64,000 nt of DNA from Natronosalvus sp042663485 (GTDB lineage: Archaea > Halobacteriota > Halobacteria > Halobacteriales > Natrialbaceae), in the NCBI GenBank assembly GCA_042663485.1, contig JBHTAF010000003.1. One strand, given 5' to 3'. Position 1 is the stretch's first letter. Each line of letters begins with the position of its first letter. Below the pieces are notes generated by a model. The model did no database searches. It saw nothing but the letters and a program-made list of their open reading frames with translations, and had not been told where the DNA came from. The translations under genes were made by a program, and so were the position numbers. Shown one piece after another: positions 17,530 to 24,688 of the stretch.

Positions 17530-18189
17530 ATGCACGCGCTGTTTCCCACGCGCCTCGAGACGGACCGACTGATTTTCGAACGAATCAGCCACGAAACCGT
17601 CGACCCGTTCGAATTGTATGCGTTCGTGAGTCGAGATGACTGGCAAACCGATGCGACCGAACACATGCCGTGGTTCCGGCTCCAGCGACTCGATCAGGTC
17701 GCCGAGTTCGTCGACCGGGCCGAACAGCAGTGGGCTGACCGCGAGCGGGCGCGGTACCTCCTTAGATCCAACGACGAAGGGGGAGACATCGTCGGGACCA
17801 CGGCCTACAAACCCGAGTGGGACGCCCGCCGTGCCGGATCGGACATCGTCCTCGCACCGGCGTACTGGGGTCGCGAGTACGGCCTCGAGCGGGCATCCGC
17901 GTTCGTCGAACTGACGTTCGAGCGATACGACCTCGAGGCGTTTTACACGACCTGCGCCGCCGATAACGAGTCGTTCCGACGGATGATCGAGAAGTACGTC
18001 GAGAAGTACGGCGGCCGCCACGAGGGGCTACTGCGCCAGCACTCGCCGCGGCCGAACGGGACGGTGACCGATCAGCATCGATACACCATCGTGCAAGCGG
18101 AGTACGAGGAAGCGACGATGGAACTCGAGACGCTCGACTTCGACGTCAAGTGGGGGACATCACCGACTCGAGGCAGCTTCACCCAATAG
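17530..18189 (+). CDS. GNAT-family N-acetyltransferase (RimJ/RimL type)
   Basis: A 219-residue protein of the GCN5-related fold that would transfer an acetyl group from acetyl-CoA to an amine. It begins with the family-typical LFPTRLETDRLIFERI, contains a central beta-bulge region (DIVGTTAYKPEWDARRAGSD, then YWGREYGLERASAFVELTF), and the later helix NESFRRMIEKYVEKYGGRHEG. The usual pyrophosphate-binding R/Q-x-x-G-x-G/A loop is represented by YWGREYGLERA. The ATG at 17530 is preferred to the upstream frame extension because it sits at the start of homology and has a TATA box 33 nt before. The substrate is unknown. Confidence 0.85.
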   Translation: MHALFPTRLETDRLIFERISHETVDPFELYAFVSRDDWQTDATEHMPWFRLQRLDQVAEFVDRAEQQWADRERARYLLRSNDEGGDIVGTTAYKPEWDARRAGSDIVLAPAYWGREYGLERASAFVELTFERYDLEAFYTTCAADNESFRRMIEKYVEKYGGRHEGLLRQHSPRPNGTVTDQHRYTIVQAEYEEATMELETLDFDVKWGTSPTRGSFTQ

Positions 18190-18348
18190 TTTAATATTTA
18201 TAGTAAAACACTACAGATAATATATTAAATCACTGTCTGCGTTCGAACGACGTCCATCTGACCGTGGAGCCGCGGGGCGACGAGGCGATGGCGGTTGCAA
18301 GCCCAACGACCTTTTGGGCGAATCGTTAACCACAAACTGGTGAAGCCT

Positions 18349-18573
18349 ATGTCCGAAGAGACAGATCACGGCCGAGACGTCGAACTGGCCAAAGAGGATC
18401 CCGAGGCGAACGAGGACGAAGAACTCACCGAGGAGGAAAAGGAGGCCCGGCGCCGTCGAGCCGAAGAGGAGCGAAAAGAGGACATCGAGCACGGCTCGAC
18501 CGAGCGCGAGAACGAGGCGCTCGAGCAGGAGAACCCCGACAATCACCGGGACGAGCCGCCGTACAACAGCTAG
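18349..18573 (+). CDS. Small highly charged acidic protein, function unknown
   Basis: A 74-residue protein composed almost wholly of Glu, Asp, Lys and Arg with a central run likely to be a single charged helix (about residues 24-55) and an ending PPYNS. I recognise no domain. Similar very short charged proteins are common in haloarchaea. The ATG at 18349 is chosen over the upstream one because the preceding segment (MQAQRPFGRIVNH) is unlike the rest. Low-complexity composition makes homology calls unreliable. Confidence 0.6.
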   Translation: MSEETDHGRDVELAKEDPEANEDEELTEEEKEARRRRAEEERKEDIEHGSTERENEALEQENPDNHRDEPPYNS

Positions 18574-18739
18574 GGCGTTCCGGTCGTCGACCGCACCCCT
18601 CCGTTCGGGAAGGGCGTTTCGCTCGAGCGCTTCAGCGGAGTCCGCCTCGAGTACCGGTTCTCGGACGCTCGAACGGACCGAAAAGCGGGTACGAGTTTTT
18701 GCACGCGCTAACTCGCTACACTCGCCCATAGCGGTACCT

Positions 18740-18748
18740 CTTTTAGGC
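18740..18748 (+). promoter_or_regulatory. TATA-like box before ribH
   Basis: CTTTTAGGC lies about 25 nt before the ribH ATG at 18769, the spacing of a leaderless haloarchaeal transcript. Confidence 0.5.
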
Positions 18749-18768
18749 ATCCACGCTTCGCCTCGAGT

Positions 18769-19203
18769 ATGACCACGCTCGGGCTGGTGATCGCCCAGTT
18801 CAACCGTTCGATCACCAAACGAATGGAAGCCGCCGCCCTCGAGGCCGCCGAGGCCGCCGAGGTAGAGGTCTACGACGTGGTGTCGGTCCCCGGCGTCTAC
18901 GACGCGCCGCTCGCTGCCGACCGACTCGCCCGCCTCGAGGCCGTCGACGCCGTCGTCGTAATCGGGACAGTCATCACCGGCGACACCGACCACGACCAGG
19001 TGATCACCGACGCCGCCGCCGGCCGCCTGGCCGACGTCAGCCTCGAGCGTGACACCCCGGTGACCCTCGGCGTCACGGGTCCCGGCATGTCCGCCGCGGA
19101 GGCCCGCGAGCGCGTCGAAAATGCCGCGAAGGCCGTCGATGGCGCGATCGAACTCGTCGAGGAACTTCCGGAACCGGAATCAGACCACGAACCAGTCGAC
19201 TGA
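18769..19203 (+). CDS. ribH: 6,7-dimethyl-8-ribityllumazine synthase
   Basis: Penultimate step of riboflavin synthesis: joins 5-amino-6-ribitylaminouracil with dihydroxybutanone phosphate. The 144-residue protein has the family pattern in order: LGLVIAQFNRSITKRM, VYDVVSVPGVYDAPLA, DAVVVIGTVITGDTDHDQVI, and TLGVTGPGMSAAEA. The catalytic His is in the DTDHDQ segment. The length is normal for an archaeal RibH and the C-terminus is acidic. It starts a possible short unit with the aminotransferase 30 bp downstream; FAD synthase, another flavin-pathway gene, lies 2.3 kb away on the other strand. Confidence 0.95.
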   Translation: MTTLGLVIAQFNRSITKRMEAAALEAAEAAEVEVYDVVSVPGVYDAPLAADRLARLEAVDAVVVIGTVITGDTDHDQVITDAAAGRLADVSLERDTPVTLGVTGPGMSAAEARERVENAAKAVDGAIELVEELPEPESDHEPVD

Positions 19204-19233
19204 CACCGCCTCACAGCCAAACCCACTTCAGCC

Positions 19234-20382
19234 ATGACCATGGAATTCACCGACCGCGTCTCCCGAGTCGAACCGTCCGCAACCCTCACCATCTCCGCGC
19301 TCGCCACCGAACTCGAGGCCGACGGCGTCGACGTCGTCGACCTGAGCGTCGGCGAACCCGACTTCCCAACGCCCGAGAACGTCGTCGAGGCTGGCAAGGA
19401 CGCGATGGACGCCGGCCACACCGGCTACACCACGCCCGCGGGTCATCTCGAACTTCGCGAGGCCATCTCTAAGAAACTCGCCGCCGACGGCCTCGATCAC
19501 GGTCCCGACGAGATTATCGTCACGCCTGGTGCGAAACAGTCCCTCTACGAAATCGTCCAGTCGCTGATCCAGGCAGGAGACGAGGTCGTCCTGCTCGACC
19601 CCGCCTGGGTCTCCTACGAGGCGATGGTCGAGATGGCCGGCGGCGACCTCACCCGCGTCAACCTCTCGGAAACTGACTTCCGGCTCGAGCCAGCCCTCGA
19701 CGACCTCGCCGACGCAGTCTCGGACGACACCGATCTGCTGATCGTCAACTCGCCATCGAACCCCACGGGCGCGGTCTACTCGGACGCGGCGCTCGAGGGC
19801 GTTCGCGACCTGGCCGTCGAGCACGACATCACGGTCATCTCCGACGAAATCTACAAGGAGATCACCTACGGCGTCGAACCTACGAGCCTGGGGACGCTCG
19901 AGGGAATGGCCGATCGCACCATTACGGTCAACGGCTTCTCGAAGGCCTACTCGATGACTGGCTGGCGGCTGGGCTACTTCGCCGGACCGACGGACCTGAT
20001 CGACCAGGCCGGCAAACTCCACAGCCACTCGGTGTCCTCGGCGACGAACTTCGTCCAGTACGCCGGGATCGAGGCCCTCGAGAACACCGACGACGCCGTC
20101 ACCCAGATGGTCGAGGCGTTCGAGGGCCGACGCGACCTCGTCGTCGACTTGCTCGAAGACCACGGCGTCGACGTGGCCGTCCCGGACGGCGCGTTCTACA
20201 TGATGCTCCCCGTCGACGACGACGATCAGGCCTGGTGCGAGGGCGCCATCGAGGACGCCCACGTCGCGACCGTCCCCGGCAGCGCGTTCGGAACGCCCGG
20301 GTACGCCCGCATCTCCTACGCGGCGAGCGAGGAGCGACTCGAGGAGGGAATCGAGCGGCTGCCGGCTGAAGGCTACCTCTGA
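19234..20382 (+). CDS. PLP-dependent class I/II aminotransferase (aspartate aminotransferase-like)
   Basis: A 382-residue fold-type I pyridoxal-phosphate enzyme that moves amino groups between an amino acid (probably aspartate) and a keto acid. Visible motifs: LSVGEPDFPTPENV near residue 34, TPGAKQSLYEIVQ, the cofactor-binding IVNSPSNPTGAVY, DEIYKEITYG, and the Schiff-base lysine in NGFSKAYSMTGWRLGY (about Lys236). Conserved substrate-binding Arg is in the C-terminal GYARISYA. The order and spacing match the aspartate aminotransferase Ib group. A second ATG lies two codons later. Transcription with ribH is likely from the 30-bp gap. Confidence 0.93.
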   Translation: MTMEFTDRVSRVEPSATLTISALATELEADGVDVVDLSVGEPDFPTPENVVEAGKDAMDAGHTGYTTPAGHLELREAISKKLAADGLDHGPDEIIVTPGAKQSLYEIVQSLIQAGDEVVLLDPAWVSYEAMVEMAGGDLTRVNLSETDFRLEPALDDLADAVSDDTDLLIVNSPSNPTGAVYSDAALEGVRDLAVEHDITVISDEIYKEITYGVEPTSLGTLEGMADRTITVNGFSKAYSMTGWRLGYFAGPTDLIDQAGKLHSHSVSSATNFVQYAGIEALENTDDAVTQMVEAFEGRRDLVVDLLEDHGVDVAVPDGAFYMMLPVDDDDQAWCEGAIEDAHVATVPGSAFGTPGYARISYAASEERLEEGIERLPAEGYL

Positions 20383-20461
20383 CCGGCCTCGAGGCGGCGC
20401 ATTCCCACACGTTTTTCAGCCCCACACCTAGTTTTATTGATATTGTCCCCGTAGCGAGAAT

Positions 20462-21346
20462 ATGGCTCTCGAGAATCGTCGATCGCTGACAGCCGCACAG
20501 ATCGCCGGCATCTACGCGGTCGTGAGCGGGCTGTGGGTCGTGCTCACCGATCGGATCCTCGAGACGCTGTTCCCGACGATCGCGGCCATGTCCGTCGCAC
20601 AGACGGCGAAAGGACTCGTCTTCATCCTCGCCTCGACGGCCATCATCTACGCCCTCGTCGCCCGGAGTCGGCGCGAACTCGAGGAGACGAACCGACGCCT
20701 CGATCTCGCGCTTCGACACTCGAGCGTGCTCCACCGAGTACTCAGGCACAACCTTCGGAACACCTGCAACGTGATCCAGGGGACCGCCCAGACGCTCCAG
20801 GAGCGAACCGAGGACGTCGACGACTCCCTCGAGATCATCGAGGACGAAGCCGAGCGACTGGTTTCGATCGGCGACAAATCGCGATCGCTGGAGTCGGTGA
20901 TCGGAACGGGCCCGCAATCTCGGACGGAGGTCGATCTGGCGGAGATCGTCGAGGAGTACGCCGAGATCTACCGCGGACGGTTCCCGTCTGCCCGGATCGA
21001 AACGGACGTCCCGGAGACCGCCCGTTTCGAGGCACATCCGAAGGTCGAACTCGCCATCGACGAGTTGCTCGAGAACGCCATCGTCCACCACGGATCCGAC
21101 GAACCGACGGTCCGACTCGCAGTTGAGCGGTCCGCGGACGGGCACGTCGCCTTCGAGGTCGTCGACGACGGAGTTGGCATCCCGGCGGCCGAACGCGAGG
21201 CACTCGAGACGGCCATCGAGGATCAACTCGTCCACGCCAGCGGCCTCGGCCTCTGGCTGGCCCAGATTCTCGTCCTCGAGTCGGGCGGGACGTTCGAAGT
21301 CGGTAACGCCGGTGCCGGTGGGACGACCGTTCGCGCGGTGTTCTGA
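20462..21346 (+). CDS. Membrane sensor histidine kinase
   Basis: A 294-residue two-component sensor with no large sensing domain: two N-terminal membrane helices (residues about 12-30 and 46-67), then the dimerisation/phosphoacceptor helix with LRHN (His96 the likely phosphoacceptor), and a C-terminal ATPase domain with N box ELAIDELLENAIVHHG, G1 VDDGVGIP and G2 GLGLWLAQILVLESGG. This is the short haloarchaeal type. No response regulator is adjacent, so the partner is elsewhere or the output is by another route. A TATA-like TTTTATTGAT (20433-20442) precedes the gene by about 25 nt. Confidence 0.9.
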   Translation: MALENRRSLTAAQIAGIYAVVSGLWVVLTDRILETLFPTIAAMSVAQTAKGLVFILASTAIIYALVARSRRELEETNRRLDLALRHSSVLHRVLRHNLRNTCNVIQGTAQTLQERTEDVDDSLEIIEDEAERLVSIGDKSRSLESVIGTGPQSRTEVDLAEIVEEYAEIYRGRFPSARIETDVPETARFEAHPKVELAIDELLENAIVHHGSDEPTVRLAVERSADGHVAFEVVDDGVGIPAAEREALETAIEDQLVHASGLGLWLAQILVLESGGTFEVGNAGAGGTTVRAVF

Positions 21347-21472
21347 CTGGTTTTGGCCCCCAGTTCACGCCCATCGATTCGAACTCGAGCAGAGACAAGA
21401 ATTCGAGCGCTTCGGACCTGACTCGAGCAGTCGCTCAAATCCCGCAAACCGAACCCCGCAAACCGAATCCCG

Positions 21473-21964
21473 TTATCCCCGACGCCGAAGAATCCGCTCG
21501 ACGATCAATCGCGTCGACAACAGTTCGTCGTCGTACTTCGGCTCTCGCCCCGAAGCACGCTCGACCGCACAGTCGATGCCGCGGGACTCGAGCTCGGCCT
21601 CGATCGCTCCGGGGTCGTGGTGCTGGTCGTGACCCAGCGCGATCACGTCGGGGTCGAGTTCCTCGATCGGCCGGAAGATGTCCTCACGGTCCCCCAGGAT
21701 GGCCTCGTCGACCACCTCGAGGGCGGCGACCAGTTCCCGGCGCTGCCGGGCGGCACAGATCGGCGCTTCCTTGTGGTCGACGTTCGTCGGCCGGGCGACG
21801 ATGACGACGAGTTCGTCGCCCATCGCTCTGGCCTGCTCGAGGTAGTGGACGTGACCGGGGTGGAGGAGGTCGAAGGTTCCCTGCGCAACGACGAGTGTCC
21901 CGTCGGATCGATCCTCTCGTCCCCGGATTCGTGCCGTTCGGTCGGTGTCTCGCGTGTCCGTCAT
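21473..21964 (-). CDS. ribL: FAD synthase (archaeal RibL type)
   Basis: Nucleotidyltransferase that makes FAD from FMN and ATP (or CTP) in archaea lacking bacterial RibF. The 163-residue protein has the cytidylyltransferase fold: GTFDLLHPGHVHYLEQA with the HxGH nucleotide site, VVIVARPTNVDHKE, and LGHDQHHDP. The N-terminus (about 20 residues, TDTRDTDRTARIRGRED) is extra and polar. The start overlaps by ATGA a 42-codon upstream ORF, which in turn overlaps the JAMM gene, so all three may be coupled. RibL is known from Methanocaldococcus; the presence of ribH nearby fits the pathway. Confidence 0.88.
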   Translation of the reverse strand: MTDTRDTDRTARIRGREDRSDGTLVVAQGTFDLLHPGHVHYLEQARAMGDELVVIVARPTNVDHKEAPICAARQRRELVAALEVVDEAILGDREDIFRPIEELDPDVIALGHDQHHDPGAIEAELESRGIDCAVERASGREPKYDDELLSTRLIVERILRRRG

Positions 21965-22089
21965 GGTAGTCTCTCACCGTCAGTCGCGTTGGTGCCGTCA
22001 CTGCTCGTCGCGTCCGCCATGCTTGCGTTGCTCACCGTGTTTACTGTGCTCCCCGCGCTCGTATCGCTCGCTTCGTTTGCGTCGCTCAT
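21961..22089 (-). CDS. 42-residue ORF bridging the JAMM and FAD synthase genes
   Basis: An ATG overlaps the JAMM stop (ATGA, 22086-22089) and the ORF's own stop overlaps the ribL start (ATGA, 21961-21964). The peptide starts MSDANEASDTSAG and is rich in Ser, Ala, Asn, Thr and Asp, without hydrophobic segment or known motif. Perfect overlap at both ends is what translational coupling would look like, but composition is low-complexity and no homologue is known to me. It may be a real small protein, or an upstream reading frame that merely conducts ribosomes to ribL. Confidence 0.4.
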   Translation of the reverse strand: MSDANEASDTSAGSTVNTVSNASMADATSSDGTNATDGERLP

Positions 22090-22583
22090 CCGCGCAACTC
22101 CTCGTCGATGTCCGCCTGCGTGAAGTCGAAAAACGACTCGCTGTCGGGTAACTCGACGTCGATAACCTCGAGGTGCGTCCGCCGTCCCTGCGAGTCGAAC
22201 GCCTTCCAGTCGTTCCGGCGGTAGGGGGCGCCGATGATGACGTGCACGCTGCCCCGGCCGAACGTCTCGAGGTCGGCCTGGCTCGGCCGGATCACGCCGT
22301 TTGGATGCGAGTGGACGCTGCCGAGGGCCTTCACGTCGTTCGGGATCGAACTGGTCTGAACGGTCGCGCTCACGCTGTTGGACTCGGTTCCGGGGATGAT
22401 CAGCACGTCGGTGATGACCAGTCCCTCCCGGTCGAGCCCCAGTTCTGTGGCTTCCGTCCCCCGGAGAAACCCCATGTACTCGTCGGGGTGGGCGGCCTCG
22501 GAGGACTCGAGGGCGAACTCGAGGGTCTCCTCGGCGATGCCGAGAATCTCGCTCGAGCGAAAGAGCGCATCCAGCAGACCCAT
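22086..22583 (-). CDS. JAMM/MPN+ metalloprotease, desampylase-like
   Basis: A 165-residue zinc isopeptidase of the JAMM (MPN+) family. All active-site residues are present: Glu35 (EYMGF), the motif HSHP with His91 and His93, and Ser101-x-x-Asp104 (RPSQAD). This size and pattern match HvJAMM1 of Haloferax, which removes the ubiquitin-like SAMP proteins from lysines, so a desampylase role is likely. The open frame extends upstream to 22823, into the divergent DHH gene, but homology begins at ATG 22583. The next gene overlaps its stop. Confidence 0.88.
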   Translation of the reverse strand: MGLLDALFRSSEILGIAEETLEFALESSEAAHPDEYMGFLRGTEATELGLDREGLVITDVLIIPGTESNSVSATVQTSSIPNDVKALGSVHSHPNGVIRPSQADLETFGRGSVHVIIGAPYRRNDWKAFDSQGRRTHLEVIDVELPDSESFFDFTQADIDEELRG

Positions 22584-22731
22584 GCCCCTACGTCCGGTCC
22601 TGACGTTGCTAAACGTTCCGGAAGCCGACGCCCGGCGTCCCGGGTCGGTATCTCCGACGGCCTGGGTCGGCACCGGCCGTGGATTCTGCGTCCGTACCCG
22701 TCGAAAGCGCCCACAGATCGCCTTGGCAAGC

Positions 22732-22739
22732 GTTATACG
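22732..22739 (+). promoter_or_regulatory. TATA-like box before the DHH nuclease gene
   Basis: GTTATACG lies 26-33 nt before the ATG at 22765; supports this internal ATG as a leaderless start rather than the longer upstream frame. Confidence 0.5.
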
Positions 22740-22764
22740 CGGCGAAACCAAACTACCGTCACCG

Positions 22765-24687
22765 ATGACACGTGACTCCGCCGGAGGTTCCGGCGATAGT
22801 AAAGACGGAGATGTTTCCGTCATCTACGATCTCGCTCCCGATTGCACCGCTTCGGACATCGAATCCGACCGCCCGTATCTCGCCTCGATCAACGGCATCG
22901 TCGAGTACGGCGTTTTCGTCGATCTCTCGGAGAACGTCTCCGGCCTCGTCCACGAATCCGTCCTGGAGGGCACCTTCAGCGTCGGCCAGGAACTCGCCGT
23001 CAAACTCGAGGAGGTTCGCGACAACGGCGACATGGCCTTCCAGCCGGCCGACGTCGACCTCGAGGAGGACGACTACGAGGTCGAACCCGTCGACCACGAC
23101 TATCCCCTGACCGGGACCGACCGCCTCGAGGCGAACGTCGGCGAGCAGGTCCACCTCGAGGGCGAAATCGTCCAGATCAAACAGACCGGCGGCCCGACGA
23201 TCTTCCACATCGCCGACGAGTACGGCGTCGTCCCCTGTGCCGCCTTCGAGGAGGCCGGCGTTCGCGCCTACCCCTCTGTCGAGGTGGGCGATATCGTTCG
23301 CGTCACCGGGACCCCCGAAACCCGTGAGGAGAGCGTCCAGATCGAGGTCGACGGCCTCTCGAAACTCGATGGCGAGGACGAGTCCGAGGCCCGCGAACGA
23401 CTCGAGGCCGCCCTCGAGAAGCGCGCTCAGCCCCACGACGTCGACCCCCTCATCGACTGGCCCGCGTTCGAGAAACTCCGCCCGAACCTCATGGAGGTCG
23501 CGACCCTCCTCCGGCGAACCGTCCTCGAGGGGCGACCCATCCGCGTCCGTCACCATGCCGACGGCGACGGTATGTGTGCGGCCGTCCCCCTCCAGCTGGC
23601 CCTCGAGAACTTCATCGCCGAGGTTCACCAAGACGAGAACGCGCCCCAGCACCTGATCAAGCGCCTGCCCGCGAAGGCGCCGTTCTACGAGATGGAAGAC
23701 GCCACGCGCGACCTCAACTTCGCGCTCGAGGACCGCGAGCGACACGGCCAGCAACTCCCCCTCGTGCTCATGCTCGACAACGGCTCGACGGCCGAGGACG
23801 TACCCGCCTACGAGACGCTGGCCCACTACGACATCCCCATCGTCGCAATCGACCATCACCACCCCGACCCCGACGCCGTTGGCGACCTGCTCGACGCCCA
23901 CGTCAACCCGTACCTCCACGACGAGGACTACCGGATCACGACGGGCATGCTCTGTGTCGAACTCGCCCGGATGATCGACCCCGACCTCACCGACGTCCTG
24001 CGACACGTCCCCGCCGTCGCTGGCGTCTCGGATCGATCGAAGGCCGAAGCGATGGAACAGTACCTCGAACTCGCCGCCGAGAACGGCTACGACGAAGACC
24101 GCCTGCGAGACGTCAGCGAGGCCCTCGACTACGCCGCCTTCTGGCTCCGCTACAACTCCGGTGATCACCTGATTCAGGACGTCCTCGAACTCTCGGACGC
24201 CGACGAGGACCGGCACCGGCGACTGGTCACGTTCCTCGCCGACCGCTCCCGCCGGGACGTCGACCGCCAGCTCGACGCGGCCATGAACCACGTCCAGCAC
24301 GAGCGCCTCGACAGCGGCGTCCACCTCTACCGGATCGACGTCGAGAACCACGCCCATCGATTCACCTACCCTGCCCCGGGCAAAACCACGGGCGAGATCC
24401 ACGACCGCAAAATCCAGGAGACCGGTGACCCGGTCATCACGGTCGGCTACGGGCCCGATTTCGCCGTCCTCCGCAGCGACGGTGTCCGCCTCGACATCCC
24501 GCGGATGGTCTCGGAACTCGAGGCGGAGATCCCCGGCGGCGGCGTCTCCGGCGGCGGTCACCTCGTCGTCGGCTCGATCAAGTTCGTCAAAGGCAAGCGC
24601 GAGGAAGTCATCGACGCTCTCGTCGAGAAGATGGCCGCCGCGGACATCGACGAGGCGCTCTCGAGTGCGGCGCCCCTCGAGAACTAG
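22765..24687 (+). CDS. DHH-family phosphoesterase/nuclease with S1 and OB domains
   Basis: A 640-residue RecJ-related enzyme expected to act on single-stranded RNA or DNA. An S1-like domain comes first (residues about 35-95, GIVEYGVFVDLSENVSGLVH), then an OB-fold (about 115-210, EGEIVQIKQTGGPTIFHI), then the DHH catalytic region: motif I HHADGDGMCAA near 253, a metal-binding Asp in MLDNGSTAED, motif III IDHHHPDPDAVGD near 370, and the DHHA1 motif GGGVSGGGHLVVGS near 590. All catalytic Asp/His residues appear intact, unlike in the second RecJ-like protein of this window. The start is the ATG at 22765, with a TATA box 30 nt upstream. It is divergent from the JAMM gene. Confidence 0.9.
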   Translation: MTRDSAGGSGDSKDGDVSVIYDLAPDCTASDIESDRPYLASINGIVEYGVFVDLSENVSGLVHESVLEGTFSVGQELAVKLEEVRDNGDMAFQPADVDLEEDDYEVEPVDHDYPLTGTDRLEANVGEQVHLEGEIVQIKQTGGPTIFHIADEYGVVPCAAFEEAGVRAYPSVEVGDIVRVTGTPETREESVQIEVDGLSKLDGEDESEARERLEAALEKRAQPHDVDPLIDWPAFEKLRPNLMEVATLLRRTVLEGRPIRVRHHADGDGMCAAVPLQLALENFIAEVHQDENAPQHLIKRLPAKAPFYEMEDATRDLNFALEDRERHGQQLPLVLMLDNGSTAEDVPAYETLAHYDIPIVAIDHHHPDPDAVGDLLDAHVNPYLHDEDYRITTGMLCVELARMIDPDLTDVLRHVPAVAGVSDRSKAEAMEQYLELAAENGYDEDRLRDVSEALDYAAFWLRYNSGDHLIQDVLELSDADEDRHRRLVTFLADRSRRDVDRQLDAAMNHVQHERLDSGVHLYRIDVENHAHRFTYPAPGKTTGEIHDRKIQETGDPVITVGYGPDFAVLRSDGVRLDIPRMVSELEAEIPGGGVSGGGHLVVGSIKFVKGKREEVIDALVEKMAAADIDEALSSAAPLEN

Positions 24688-24688
24688 T

